A stretch of 64,000 bases of DNA from Paramecium tetraurelia (GCF_000165425.1 NW_001799455.1:1-64000), one strand, 5' to 3'. Numbered from the stretch's first letter, positions 34,922 through 47,979 are shown. Notes: a model not told the origin generated them from the letters alone. Made by a program: numbers and translations.

Positions 34922-35905
34922 AAATAATTAATTTAATATATGCAAATAACATCAATATTAACTTAATCTTGTTGCACGATAGTTTGACACATGTACAACC
35001 TTCATTTAATCACACTCCCATCTCCATTTCATATTAATATGCTCATATACTATAAAAATGAGTATTGTACCCCTACCCCCATTTCTTGATTATCTTAATC
35101 TAATATTCTAATAAAATTGATTGAGAATCTTAATTTTAATTTATTCTTTTAGAAAATTAATTGATATTTATACCTAATCATTTAGTCATACTACAAAGGT
35201 ATATCATGATTCATTTTTAGAGATATAGCCTTCTTATCACCTATGTCCTGATTTATGGATATGAAATAGATTATATGATTTATGATAGAAGTCAATTTCA
35301 GGGATTTCTATTTTCTAAATTCAAATGAACCATATCATTTAGGCTACTATTTAAAAGGATATAAAATTATATGATATATAACATTATTGTAATTGATTTC
35401 TTAATCTATTTAAGGGAATTATTGTCTTCTCTTATTGTATAATAAATACTGTTAAGTTTGATCTGTCACTTTTGATTAATTCAATTTTTTTAGTTCTTAC
35501 CTTCAGTAGAATTATACACATGGATTCTGATTACTTAATTAGTTTTCTCTTTCTATTTTATCAATTCGCTTACTCTTTGCTATTAATAATTTGTTATAGA
35601 AAATGAATTTATTAAAATATTAATAAAATAATAATAATTTAAACTAAATCTCTTATATTTGCAATTAATTATTCATTCAATTTCTTAGTCTTCTCGATTC
35701 TCTTAATCTCCACCATCCTCATGAGGCTTTTGCGTGACTTTAATATATATTTCCTCCTCTTCCTCGTATATCATATTATCTTCCTACTGATATTATTTTA
35801 ATTAGTTTTCGACTAACATCCCTTTGGCACTAGCTTATATTTTGATTATTTTCTCCAAGTCTTTGCCATCCTTATTTAGATTACTATATTTATAAATTGA
35901 GATTA
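34922..35905. other. AT-rich spacer with ambiguous coding traces
   Basis: Mostly low-complexity AT-rich DNA. On the plus strand an ATG at 35206 opens a 40-codon hydrophobic frame (RYSLLITYVLIYGYE) resembling a signal peptide, and 35690-35880 reads as hydrophobic helices. On the minus strand 35673 to about 35880 is open and ends in an acidic tail (YEEEEEIYIKVTQKPHEDG). Both cannot be coding over the same bases. I cannot decide; the plus-strand reading fits the frame that follows. Confidence 0.3.
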
Positions 35906-35910
35906 GAAGA

Positions 35911-36327
35911 ATGAATTTGAAGTTTCACTTTTACTTTATTCAAATCAATCGATATCATGTTCAACCTTTTAATGCCGCTTTATACACTTCTGGGAATTTA
36001 CCTTAAGAACCTGACGAAAGTTATCTGACTGATGAGACTTAAGGGACTGAAGAGTTTCTTTCAACTTCTTATCTTAGATTGGATATATCAACAATTCTTT
36101 TTGCTTTGTACTATGTAATCTCTTGGTTTGGTAGTTTAATGTTTATTTTCGATTACCTAGCTATTAGCAAATATCGTATTTGTTTTTAAAGTTAAATGAT
36201 TTTCTCTCTTGTATAGATTCAAAATATTCTACACGATATTTTATAATATCATCTGGTTAATATCTTAAAATCTGTGAATAATGAATTGGTTAAATACTTC
36301 TCTTGTAAAATTCATGCAACTTAGTGA
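35911..36327 (+). CDS. Possible membrane-protein gene segment
   Basis: A 138-residue frame: a polar stretch TSGNLPQEPDESYLTDETQG (about 30-50), which looks authentically coding, followed by a hydrophobic helix (ILFALYYVISWFGSLMFIF, about 66-85) and a Cys-containing tail. The hydrophobic plus-strand frames just upstream (35206-35880) may be earlier exons of one multi-helix protein, but I could not find introns that join them. Boundaries are therefore provisional; it may instead be a remnant. Confidence 0.35.
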
Positions 36328-36961
36328 AAAATGACTCAAGCACTAGATAATTTTGTAAATACTTAGATGCTATAATAAATAATTAATTATTATAGGATTT
36401 TCATAATTATTTGGTCAATATGATGATAATTAATTCTATCAGGAGATTGCTAATTATGTATGCTAATATATTACTGTTAACTTTGTCTTCTTGACTGTGT
36501 GTTTAATAGGCAATAATTAGATATATTGGCAAGAGAATAATAATATTTTATAGGTTAGAATAAAGTGAAACACGATTACTTTGTTTTCTAAATAGAAAAG
36601 ATTGAATTTATGGGTTTTATTTTATCATATGAGATTTATCGGCACATACAGGTTGTCGATTGTCTGGTTTAATAGAGTTAGGTCTCATTTTTAGAATGAT
36701 ATTTAAGCTAGAGTAGAATTATGTAGATTTTGAGTGCTTTTTAATTTGAATTGATGTGCTTTAAGGGAGGAACGCAGAGTTTTACCTGGATTGGTGATCA
36801 GGGAGGACTATTAAAAAAAGAAATTGCTTTGATGTTATATATTTTATGATTTGCAAAATGATTAATATTAAAAGAATTAAATTTAAATTGATGGGTGACT
36901 ATTAAGGGGAATATATCTAGTAATATCTTTGCAATATCAATTTAAGAAAAAAAGTAAGGAT
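36328..36961. other. AT-rich region, nothing firm
   Basis: Plus-strand frames here are hydrophobic and interrupted, and might be the eroded end of the membrane-protein locus upstream. No motif, repeat or RNA gene was recognised. Confidence 0.4.
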
Positions 36962-37264
36962 ATGTACTAAGAATTTATTTAGATCAAGGAACTTCTTAAA
37001 GAGAAAACTGAAATTCTTTAAAAACTAGAACAATTAGAAGTAGAAATACAACATACTATAATTAGAAAGATGGGAACAACTAGTCGTTTGAGGAAAGGAA
37101 AAAAAGATTGAGAAGTCTAGCCAGTGAAATTTAACGTAATTTTGAATGCCCATTGTCGAGATGTGGTAAGAAATATGGGTAATAATGACAATATGTTTAG
37201 AAGCGAAGGTTCGTTAAACCAGCATATAAAACTCAAGCATCCTGAATTAGTCAATAAAGCTTGA
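36962..37264 (+). CDS. Small C2H2 zinc-finger protein
   Basis: Three exons (introns 37040-37065 and 37179-37200) give 84 residues, too fragmented to show as a long open frame. The N-terminal half is a charged helix (ELLKEKTEILQKLEQLE). The C-terminal half is one classic finger: FECPLSRCGKKYG and SEGSLNQHIKLKHPEL, with Cys-x4-Cys, a 12-residue spacer and His-x4-His. The second intron falls inside the finger, and both introns have GTA...TAG borders; removing them restores a perfect domain, which is strong evidence for the model. A single finger with a coiled coil suggests a nucleic-acid-binding or dimerising cofactor; the exact role is unknown. Confidence 0.82.
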
Positions 37265-37371
37265 TATTTATTTTGTTCTAAATTAATTGAATTTATCATT
37301 CCTTATTATGTTAATCTTAGAATATTATCCTGATGTAATCTTGCTTAGGGATTGATATTATTTTTAATTAA

Positions 37372-39360
37372 ATGTTATAACAATACAATTCAATAGTAGT
37401 TGATGCCAGTTACATAAATAAGAATTACACCTAAGAAAGCGTGATAGGAAAAGGGCGAGACTTTTACACCGGAATATCCTCGATTAGTTACCTTATGTCT
37501 CATTCGAAGGAAGGAGAGAAATATATACTCCAAATTTATGAGAACTTGGGTTATGATACATTCAGAACCAAGGTATTGCAATTGCAGAAAGCCATGTTGG
37601 AATGCGTCAATGAATACACCACCAGAATAGTGATGATAGCAGAAAAAGAATTAAATGATAAGCAATCTGATTTGTATGTGTTATACAGATTGAACGCATT
37701 GAAGAAGAGATTGGATCAAGAGGATCAATTAGGTCCAGAATAGGCTCTAGAATTGCTGACTACATTTTGTAAGAATCTGCTAATTACAGGTAAGACAACA
37801 TCATCATTATTTTCTAGCTCGATCAACTTTTGAGTTTCTGGATCTCGCACCTCAAAATGTATTTGTAGACGGGTAAAAATTCATCATTTCCAATATGGGC
37901 ATTTCTTTCAAAGGCTCTAAATTCCATAGACCTTACATACCAAGTACCGACAGCTTTTTTAAGGATAAATCCCTTGCAAATTTAATTTATACCTATTCCT
38001 TCTAAGCAGGCTTGGTTGTCTTATGTGCCATCACCAAGATCAATTCGGCAGATTTCTTCTTCGAGGATGGACAACTCAAAGACAATATATTGCAATCAGT
38101 ATTGAAAGTCCTTAGAGAAAATCAGAAAACTGACAGATCTAAAGAAGATTAACTCAAATACGATAAATTTAAAGATTCGTTAAAAAAATAGTTGCCTTCT
38201 TTATCCAAAGTTGAAAAGCCATTTGAAGGGGATTACAAAGCAATTTTACCAATCTTATCTTAAATATTGTCTTTGGATCAGTAAAAGAGATCTATTTTCT
38301 AATTGTTGGTTTGCTATCCTGATAATCCATTGAAGGTTGAGTATCCATTCTTTCAATAAGCCATTGATGTCAACTAATAATATGTTGGATTTGGTAGATT
38401 AGAGGATAATTAGATCATACCTCATGGTTATGGCTAAGGGAAGTTTGAAGATTAATGGCATTATGGAACTTTTGAGGATGGTCAATTAAGTAAGGATGGA
38501 ACCATCGAAATGAAGACTTAGAAGGCTGTCTCGTATATTCTATTGAATTTGTTAGAAAGACACGACAAAATTATTGTAGAGTTAAATAAATACATTTACA
38601 TCGGAGAATTTGATCAATAGAAGTATATACCTAATGGAATGGGGGAAATCATTTATGTATTGACTAGTTAGAAGAGTTTATAAAGGAAGAGACAAACTAT
38701 CAATTTCGAAGGACAATTAAAATTAGGTGAAAAGGTTGAGGGCAGGGAATATTATAGAAACAAATCTAATTTCGATGGCACATTTGCCAAAAATACTCCA
38801 TTGAAAGGGGTTTTCACATATGGTCCTAATCATTTTTATGATGGTTTAATTGAGGATTTCAAAAGAATATCAGGAAAATTATACTTTGGAGATTTAACTT
38901 TTGAGGGAGTATTTGAAAATGATAAAGTAAAATCCGGAGCTTTGATTTATGAGGATGGAAGTGAATATAAGGGATAATTTTTAAATGGATAAAGATGTAT
39001 ATATTTAATAAACAATTAGCTTCATTGGATGGAACGTATACATATAGTAATGGTAAGGTATAATATACTGGAAATTTCAAAGATGATACCTTCCATGGAA
39101 GGGGAGTTCTAATTCTATTGGAAACGAATGAATAGGTGGAAGTTGAGTATGAGTATGGAAGATGTAAGACAGATTTACCAGAAAACTTTAAAGAAGTATT
39201 GAAGAAAAACAAAAAATAAGTAATTCAGAAAATGGAACAAAAGAAACCTTAGAAGAAGAATAATGATGATGATGATGACGAGTAAATTAAAGAAGATATA
39301 GATGAAGGATTGGCTGATGATGATGGAAAATATCATGATTTGGATGATGAAGACGCTTGA
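37372..39360 (+). CDS. MORN-repeat protein with acidic tail
   Basis: Three exons (introns 37790-37817 and 38997-39019), 645 residues. The N-terminal 330 residues are helical (QKAMLECVNEYTTR and similar), with no domain I recognise. From about residue 330, MORN-type units appear: GFGRLEDNQIIPHGYGQGKF, YIYIGEFDQQKYIPNGMGEI, FDGTFAKNTPLKGVFTYG, YEDGSEYKGQFLNGQR, YTYSNGKVQYTGNFKDDTFHGRGVL. It ends in an Asp/Glu-rich tail. MORN repeats bind lipids or act as membrane-cytoskeleton linkers; in ciliates many are cortical or basal-body proteins. Both introns are of normal form and all frames close. Confidence 0.85.
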
Positions 39361-39497
39361 AAGTATGAATTTATTTTAATCATATTAATAATAAGCTATT
39401 CAATATAGATAAATTTTCATTTCAATTATATTATGAAGAACTTTTATTAGTTATCTTTAATATTATATTAATTATCATTATATACTAAATATTCTAA

Positions 39498-42248
39498 ATG
39501 AGTTTAAGTTAAGTAAGATTATCATATTTACTTTAAAGGCAGGTCGTTAAGCCATAAATCCAATTACAGGGGAATCTAGATTCTAATAACCAGATTATCG
39601 CCGGTCCTAAGAAGTCAAGAATGAACCTACAAGAACAGCAGAATCAAGGAGAAACTTTGCAAATACTTCAGTGCCTGTTGAGAATTAGGAATAAAATATA
39701 TTCTAAATGGATAGGATTGCTCAATTATAAGAGTAAGTGTAAATGCTGGAAAAGTAACTTACATAAGAAGTTAAGCGGAATTCTAAAATGTTAGTTGATT
39801 TGGAAAGAGAAGTTAGGACGAGAGGTTAAATGGGAGATGTATTAATTCTGATCTGATAATAGCCTAACCAAATGTTCGAAGACTTGTAGAATAAGATGTA
39901 TTCCCTGGAAACCAAAATTATAGCTTAAGATAGGCAAAAGAGCGAATTGGGTTCAAAAGTGGCCATCTAGGAGTAAAATCTTAAGGAGTTGTTGTACTTC
40001 TTGAAGAACACTTAAAATAAAGATACTAACGAGGTTTTGTAGATGCGAGGAATGTTACAGGAAAAGATAACTGAAGAGAGTTCGCAACTCTAAAAAGAGA
40101 GAGAGAAGACAAAAGCCTTGTTTATGGAGATGGTGAGATTGGGAGAGTTGTAAGAAAAACTCTAGGAATCACTTTCGACTTCTCATCAGCATTTTGAATA
40201 GAGAATTAATGGAATGGAGAGCAAGATATACAATGGAGAGAAAGCTTTGATTTAAGTAGCATAGAGAGGAGATTCGGGCATGAATTTCATTAATTGAGAC
40301 TAACGAAAGAGTAGAGAAGAGAGTCATGGCTTTGGAGGCCAATTTATTAGCACTAGGGGTATTTTTAAATTATTAATGGATTAGAAAGATTAATTAAAAG
40401 ATCATGAACAGATCAACAGGGTTGACATGGCTAATTAGAGAATATAGGAGGAATTCAAGGGAATGTTATAACTAATTTAATAAGATTACACTTAAAGATT
40501 AGATACTAGAGTAACCGAAGTCATCAATAGAATTGTTATGGAGCATGAGCAGAGAGTCAAAACAATGGAAGAGATGAAATAAGCATGGAGTTTGAAGGAT
40601 TAGATTAATATGGAGAGATTGTAATATGAGAGGGAGGAAGTTATATAAAAATTGGGATCATTAGAACAATTTCAACGGATTGATTCATAAAAGAAGGATG
40701 AAGCTATTCGTTCATTGTAAACTATAATTGAGACATAAGTGAATTAAATTCTAGTAAATATTTAAAATGAAGAAGCCCAAAGATACTCACATGAAGTTTA
40801 ATTAAGAGGCGATTTATTAAAAATATAAGAGAATATCAAATCGGAGAATGAATTATTCAAAACACATTAAGCTAATATTACTGAGAAGATTACAGATATG
40901 ATAAGAATTGAAGTGCAAACAAGATTGTCAACTGATACTGAATTGAAGAATCTTACATCTGCCATAGCTACTGATATCGTTTCCGATTTGAATAGTTTAA
41001 AAGATTAGATAGAAATGGCTAACAGGGCATTGCAAACATAAGTTAAATAATTAGAGAAAGATTAAGCAGAAAAAGCAGAAAGACTATCGTTGTACATTGA
41101 TGATGAAATAAATAAAGTAAGAAGTTAATTTAATTATATTAATAGGCAATTAAGACATCTGCTTAGAAGTATGAAAAAGTGAAGGTGATATTTTCCAAAT
41201 TCGGGGAATCCTTTAAATAACATATAACAGCCTTTGAAGGGTTGAAATAGGATCTGAATTCTCGGTAGACCATCATTGAATAAAATATTGATATGATTAG
41301 GTAGGACTTTTAGACTGTGATAGAAGATCAATAGTCACACTTGTTAGAAAGAATATCTATTGAGAAAAATTAAATATTAGAGGCTGTGAATGCCACTGTT
41401 CAATTTCTAGAGGATAAGGTTAATAAATTAGATGAGGATTGCACAAATAAATTTAGGATATTTAGAGAAGTGATTGAAGAAAATCAATTAGTAATAGTTG
41501 AAAAAACCAAACTTATTCTTGATTAAAATGAGTCCTATTAATAAACTCAAATGAAAGGTTTAAAGTTGATGGCTGAAAGTATTCAGGACTTAAAGTAATT
41601 AATTATTCCATTTAATTTAGACAATAATAGCAATTCATTAAGGAAGATCATTAGAATCAAATCAAAGAAGTAAATTAAACTGTTGAAAACACTAGATAAG
41701 ATCTCCAATAAATAAGTATTAATATTAAAGATCTGGATGAAATCCAGACTTAGCACAAAGGTCTATTGGAGGAAATTCAAACTGATATTGATATACTCAA
41801 AAAGGAGAATGAGACTATTATGATCAAATAGTAAGACATAGATAAGAATGTCGAATTATTAAATGATTAACAAAAAAAGATCCAAAATACTTTTTAGATA
41901 CTCACCTAAAGTGTGGAATCTGTGAATGATAAGACAATAACTATTGGAGAACGAGTAGATGCTATCAATACTAATTTTCAATAATTATAAGAGGAACTCA
42001 AGATGGTCGATTAAAAAAATTCGAAATTAGAAGGAGACTTAGAGGATTCAAATCTTAAGATTAACAATGAAATCAAGAATATTGAAATTAGATTGGAAGA
42101 GTCGTAGAAAACGGCTGCTTCTATGTAGGATTCTATGAGACAAAATGATGATCTAGACAAAAAGTAAAGTCTAGAGATTGATGAATTATAGAGATCAGTC
42201 AACAATTTACAAGAGAGACTTAAATAATTGGCTCAATTACCTGTCTGA
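39498..42248 (+). CDS. Long coiled-coil protein (cytoskeletal type), one frame irregularity
   Basis: Five introns (39513-39538, 39839-39862, 40359-40384, 41117-41145, 41595-41620) join frames of heptad-patterned sequence, about 870 residues in all. A basic head (AGRQAINPITGESRFQQPDY) is followed by almost uninterrupted coiled coil, for example QMFEDLQNKMYSLETKI, IETNERVEKRVMALEANL and MRQNDDLDKKQSLEIDELQR, ending LKQLAQLPV. Summed exon length is 3n+1. The one-base excess sits near 40285, where INFIN-stop in one frame should become SLIETNERV in the next, and no short intron fits. This is either a sequencing or assembly slip or a real lesion. The protein type (rootlet or basal-body filament) is inferred only from the coiled coil. 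Confidence 0.75.
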
Positions 42249-42347
42249 CAGTATTATGAATTATATTTATATATATTTTATCTTTCATGTTGTAGGATGT
42301 CTGTAGTATAAGGAATTTTAAATTAAAAATAAATCCTTATTTTTAAA

Positions 42348-43014
42348 ATGGCAGAAGAATAAGTAGCGACTGTGAAATTTGCTAATCAACCTAAATTATT
42401 TGGCAAATGGGATTACGATGAAGTTCAAGTGACAGATTAATGTTTCAAAGACTACATTGCAGTCTAAACCTCAAAATCCAGAGTTTTTGTTCCCCACACT
42501 GCTGGAAGGTATCTCTTTCAATTCTAAAATAGATATCAACGAAAGAAGTTTAGAAAAGCATAATGCCCTATTGTAGAAAGATTGGCTGGTGCACTTATGT
42601 TCCACGGACGTAATACAGGTAAAAAAGTAAAGGCTGTGGCTATCATCAGACATGCATTTGAGATTGTTCACTTGTTGACTGGTAAAAATCCACTTTCCGT
42701 CTTGTCATTGGCCGTGCAAAGAGGTGGAGCCAGAGAAGACTTCACAAAGGTGGGCACAGGGGGTGTAGCTAAATAATAAGCTGTTGATGTTGCTCCAATT
42801 AGAAGAGTCAATGAAGTAATTATGCCAAATATGCTTCAAATAGGCAGTCCATAATCTAGCAAAGGGTGTAAGAGATTCAGTTTTCAAGAAAATGAAGACC
42901 ATTGCAGAAGCCCTTGCTGATGAGCTAATTGCAGCAGCCAATGAAGATGGATAAAAGTCATACACCATTAAGAAGAGAGATGAACTTGAAAAGGTAGCAA
43001 AAACAAATCGTTGA
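42348..43014 (+). CDS. RPS5: 40S ribosomal protein uS7 (RPS5)
   Basis: Three exons (introns 42509-42532 and 42816-42843), 204 residues, the same length as the human protein. It lies at the head of the small subunit at the mRNA exit (E site). Conserved blocks: [74 protein letters not shown] with [15 protein letters not shown], and the usual C-terminus [17 protein letters not shown] content and codon preference look slightly higher than in neighbouring genes, as expected for a highly expressed ribosomal gene. It starts 99 bases after the coiled-coil gene. Confidence 0.97.
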
Positions 43015-43259
43015 TGCTTAGTACAATAATAAATATATTATATAAAACAATATAAAAAGTCTAATGTCTATCAATTAATATCTTTATATATATATAGAAA
43101 TTACTTTAAAATTCTAGTGTATTTATTAATTTTTTTGGGTAAAAATATAATGGTTTGAAATTTATTCGATTTTAATTAATTTAAAAATAATTCACTATAA
43201 TTATTAATTTTAAATGGAAAAGAGATTATTTAAATATATATATAATAATATCGAATAAA

Positions 43260-44492
43260 ATGGCCTTAAATCCCCCTATCACTTAAAATGGAGTTCCATT
43301 AAGAGTGGATCAAGAGTTCTTTATATTGTATAGGAAAGAAATGGAAGGATAATTTAAGATTCAAACTATGGGCAAGTTTAAAGCTTCAGGAAAAGTAGGT
43401 AATTGATTAAATTTAGGTTTTCATCACAACATGTAGAATGGTTTTTGTGAATGACAACTTCTAAAGAGACTCTTTTAAGTCTTTTGATATCCCTTTGGCT
43501 TATTTGAGTGCTGAGAAGTTCCGGCAACCAATACTTGGAAGTAATTTTTTAGAAGGGGATGTGGCTCCCTTATACAATCTACTACCAGGAAGAACTCATT
43601 TTAAATTACGGTTCAAAGCAGGAGGTAGGAATAATTTAACACTTTAGGATGTGAGAAGTTTCTAAGGATACTTTTTTCTGTGTTAATATAAATCAGAACG
43701 TCGCGAAGTTCTGGATAACGAGTCCCTGATCCTCGTATGATGGAAAACTTTGCAAGAACCTAGAGTTAAGCCTTAGTTGATCCTAATGATCCAAGCGTCA
43801 TCTACATACAATAACCATAGTTGCTTTAATAATCTTATGGAAACACAACTTGGAGCATTCCGTAAAATCAAACTTAGTTTTCTCCAATAGGTTAGCCCAA
43901 TAATAGGATGCCACAATAACAATACTAGTAACCACAGATGAAATAGCAGTATCAGAAGCCTCCTTAACGCTATCAATAATATTAGTAGAATCCTTAAGGA
44001 TATCAATATTTTTAACAGGTACCGCAGCAGAATTTCTAGAATAACCCTTAAATTGGTAAAGCTGTTAGTTATCATCCTGGATATTAATAATAGACTCAAC
44101 CAAATTACACTCAACTTGGAATGCAATAACCATAATAGTATAATAATCAACCGCCCAATCCATATTATCAATAAAGTCCCCCATAGAATCAAGCAACCAG
44201 CCCTTATGTCTAACCAAATCAATAACAACAACAATAGTAACCCTAATAAACATAAGAGATTAAATAACCATAATAAGTAAATGAGGATCAAGTCCCTTCC
44301 ATATAATAAAATCAGAATTAATCAAATCAGTATTTAGAGTAAAATAATAACCAATAAGAACCTATTTAAAATGAAGAAATATTACCTTAAGATTAACCAT
44401 AAGTTGATGAGGTTAGGAACCAACCGAATACAGCCTTTTACTTTGGATTTTGGGGTCCTTAGTTGCAATCAAGTTAAAATGCAATATTGTGA
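43260..44492 (+). CDS. WBP2-like GRAM-domain protein with Pro/Gln-rich tail
   Basis: Three exons (introns 43395-43416 and 43625-43647), 395 residues. The first 135 residues form a GRAM/PH-like domain with the WBP2 signatures VFITTCRMVFVND, SFDIPLAYLSAEKFRQPILG, NFLEGDVAPLY and THFKLRFKAGGCEKFL. The rest is dominated by Gln, Pro, Asn and Tyr, many Gln encoded by TAA/TAG. Animal WBP2 has PPxY motifs that bind WW domains; here the tail has tyrosine-proline clusters such as PPNPYY but no clear PPxY. Likely a membrane- or transcription-linked adaptor. Intact. Confidence 0.85.
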
Positions 44493-44556
44493 AAAATTCA
44501 ATCTGATATATATGTTAATTTAAATTAGTATTCATATTCATAATCAAATTTATGAC

Positions 44557-46001
44557 TCATCTGTTTCTTGAATGACACTTAAAAGATATAATCAATAATT
44601 ACTTCTGAAGGTTTTCTTTAACTTGATTGACTAATAATTCATAATCTTATGGCCCAACTCCCCAAACCTTACAGAATGATTAAACTACTTCTTCAACGTC
44701 ATCGTTCTTTCTCAATGCTAACCTACCCACCTTTCTAGGACCCAATTTAATATCAATATAAAGGATAGGCAATTCTTTCTTGAATTAACTTCTCTAAAGC
44801 ATTTCTGGAGGTGAAAATGGTTGGTTCTTTACTTTCTCGTAATTCTCTCCACTGGGTTTATGACTCAATTTCAGATCTTTCAAATGTCTTCTGTCAGTAG
44901 CCCTTCTAATTCTCTCTATAGCTTCCCAATAGCCACCTACTCCATTCTATTGTGATTCAGGCATAGAGTAATTAATTTGAGGATGGAAAGAACATTTACT
45001 ATATTCTGAGTCCTCCTTCTCTTGTTCAGCCAATTTAGCTCTCTCTTCTATTTCCTATCTATTCTTCACTTAATACAACCTTTCGATCACATTAGGTAAC
45101 TCTTTCTTTGAAATAATTTATGGTTTAAATGTGCACTCTTGCATATCCTTCATAAGCTTTTCCTATTTTAGAAATTCGATCTTCTGATTGGATAATTCCT
45201 TCTTTTTATATAGTTCATTGACTCGACTTTCAGCAAGTCCTGATGAAAATTGGGATAATGATTCTTGGTTTTCCTTCTTGCCTGATTATTATTGCAAAGC
45301 TTCACTAATAGGATTGATAGCTGGTTTGAAAGTCAAAGTCTTTTCATAGGTTTCAATGAGATTTGAGGCTAAAGATGCTTTCAAGTAGCCTATTTTAGCT
45401 CCTGATAAACGAGTCTTTTGATATGCTTAGAATTCAGAGCAAAATCTGAAGATTGCTTCATAATCAAATTCTTTGTCAGAAATCTTCTCTAAATACTCTT
45501 TGATTAAAATAGCGCATTTAGATGGTTCCAATTAATTGGGATCCAAGATGATTCTAAATAGACAAAAGGCTGCTTGTATGTCAGCTTACTCTCCATCGTT
45601 AGAAATAATTGCAAATGCTTTCTCGTGCAAATCTACTTCTTATTGTCTACCTTATAGATTGGTGTTACTTTTGCATAGGATTGTTGAGACCTTGTGCCTC
45701 TAACTGATAATCTTGATTGTAAGAGATAGCTTGGAATATATCTAACAATGTAAATAATCGTCCTAGTTGTTAGAAATTAATTTGACCACTATTTTATTCA
45801 TCGACTTCTTTTAATGTCTATATTTGCAATATGAAATACTTCATTCAATTTACGTTCCAATCTAGACACTAAAATCTTGGTACTTGATTGACTGACTAAT
45901 TTTTGACTCCCCTGTTGTGGATTACTCTTCTTATTTTGCTTCACATTTTTTGCACATATTTCCTCAATCAACTCCTTCTCTCTGTCAGATAAATTTATCA
46001 T
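44557..46001 (-). CDS. EF-hand-like protein with CTFKP-type ciliary motifs
   Basis: Three exons (introns 45818-45839 and 45647-45668), 466 residues. An EF-hand-like segment TLKEVDEQNSGQINFQQLGR lies at about 60-80. Further on are spaced copies of a short motif seen in many ciliary/axonemal proteins: LTFKPAINP, ECTFKPQII and KCSFHPQIN (about residues 230, 300 and 350). The C-terminal part (LPILYIDIKLGP..GRLALRKNDD..EVVQSFCKVWGV) looks like a compact folded domain. A role in cilia or the cortex is inferred from the motifs only. It is transcribed toward the WBP2-like gene, 65 bases between the stops, and away from the upstream TOP1. Confidence 0.78.
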
Positions 46002-46108
46002 TTATTTTTATTTATTCCTATATATATCTAATATTTCATATAATGGAGTATAATTATTTAAAATTATAAACTATGTGCATAATACTAAATGGGACTGTTA
46101 TATCATAA

Positions 46109-47922
46109 TCAAAATTTCCAATTAGAATCTGTAGCCATAGCCCAAATGAATTTATTTCTTAAAGTTTTTGAAAACACTCTTTCTATAGGCACATCATGTA
46201 CTTTACAAAATGCCACACTAATTCTAGGATCATTGTAATTGGTTTTGGAAGTTCCCAAAGCTATCTCCTTATTTTCTTCTTTCTTTTCCAACCCTTTCAA
46301 CTCCTTCTAATATTTCTCCTGAGTCTTCTAAATCGTTTATTTGATCTTATCATGTTGTCCTGGGAACTTCTTGATAAAGATACTGTTCTTCTTCTGAGAT
46401 CCCTCCTCTAATTAAACTTCCTCCTCATATTCATTAGGATTCTTCTTCTTATAATGCTATTCCAATTCTTGGATGTATGTTTTCATGCATTCTAATTTCG
46501 TATTGATTTTCTTTTTAGTTAATTCAAATTATTTAGATATAGTTTTTTGATGATTACATAAAATAGCTACCTGTTTATTGGCATTATCATAGAAATCAAC
46601 CTAGAGATACATTTAAAATATACCTTTTATTAAACGGAGTGGCCATCTAATTTGCCACCTAAATCAAGTTGTTGTTGGAGTGTAAAACTTGCATTATAAG
46701 TTCTAAAGACCTTGGCTGTTAATCCTTCCATTTACTTTTTCAAGAAATCATTCAAATCATCAACACTTATATCACTAAACAAGTTGTCTTCTGGTTGTTT
46801 TCCTTTGATGAACAGTTTGAGATTCTTCCAAATCTAATGTGCTAATTTAACCTCATTATTGTATCTCATGGAGTCCTTACCCAAGAAATCAAAGGCCACT
46901 ACATCATCCTCCTTCAATTTGATATGTTCTACTCTTAAACTGCAACAACCGACTGTGTCTGCTTCATCCTCATCCTTTTCATTTCCAACTCTCAATGCCA
47001 ATTTATCTATCAAATAGGTTGCTGTTCCTAATTATCTTTCTTTAATTGAATCTGATTGTAACTTCTTAGTGTAATTCTCTCTAATTTGATCAATTTAATT
47101 CTTCAATCTCCTTGCCTTCTCATACTTCCTCTTATCATTCATCTACTTAAATCTTGAAGTGGCAGCAAATTGGACATATTTATGATTGTCTTTTCTGATA
47201 CTGGAATCCACATAAGAAAACAGCCAAGTAACATCATTTCTATGCACTATCTTGCCCCAAGAATGACCAGGCAATTTACATTATGGCACTGGAGCCTATG
47301 TACTTAGATTCACTGTTAATTCCTCTGGAAATATCCTGGCTTTTAGCAATCCTGCCTTTGGATGTTCTCCACGTCCCTTGAATAAAGTGGGCTATTCCAG
47401 TGTGTAATTGCCTACTCTTTCCAAACAACCATCCACCAAAGCATACCCATAAAACAATTCCCTTTGATCTCTTTCTAATTTCTCCTGCTTTTTTTATTCA
47501 TCAGATTTATTCAATCTCAATAATCTTTGCTATTCCAAATATTCCTTTATCTTTGTGAAATCAGCCTTATCCAATTAAAACCCTTCAAATTTTGTCTGCA
47601 TAAGCGATTCAAAATTCTTCCTGTAAATTTCCTTATTTTCATATGGAGATCCAATAGATTATGCCCAATATGTGCAAAGTTCTTCCTACTCCTCTGTGAG
47701 GGTTATCAACTTCCCATTGTAAATCAAACCCACATTGTGTCTCTTATAAAATGGAGGAAACAAAACTCCATGATGTTCCAAATACCTCCATTCTTGACCC
47801 TATTGTTCTTCCTCCTCAGATTCTTCAGGATTGGCTTCTTCCCACCAATTGTGCGATCTTGCTTGAAATCCTCCCAAACGAATCTCTTTGTACTCATCTA
47901 TTTTAATTTTCTTGTCGCCCAT
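46109..47922 (-). CDS. TOP1: DNA topoisomerase I (type IB)
   Basis: Two exons (intron 46601-46623), 596 residues. The enzyme nicks one strand via a 3'-phosphotyrosine to relax supercoils in the nucleus. Core motifs: [11 protein letters not shown] and [11 protein letters not shown] near the N-terminus (the long basic N-terminal extension of animals is missing); [19 protein letters not shown] (first catalytic Arg); FLGKDSMRY (Lys); [18 protein letters not shown] (second Arg); VAILCNHQK (His); and the C-terminal [18 protein letters not shown] with the active Tyr, then [13 protein letters not shown]. All five catalytic residues are present. The intron separates core from linker. It is divergent from DNAAF1. 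Confidence 0.97.
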
Positions 47923-47979
47923 TTATAAGAAAATAATTTAATTTCTTATTTTTCAAAATCAAATGCCTGATCTATAAAT

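Noticed and set aside
38859-39212. 117-codon minus-strand frame
   Set aside because: Antisense to the MORN repeats of the gene at 37372-39360.
43773-44291. 172-codon Leu-rich minus-strand frame
   Set aside because: Antisense shadow of the Gln/Pro-rich tail of the WBP2-like gene (TAA/TAG Gln codons read as Leu on the other strand).
47527-47928. 133-codon plus-strand frame
   Set aside because: Lies wholly antisense to the conserved N-terminal half of topoisomerase I.
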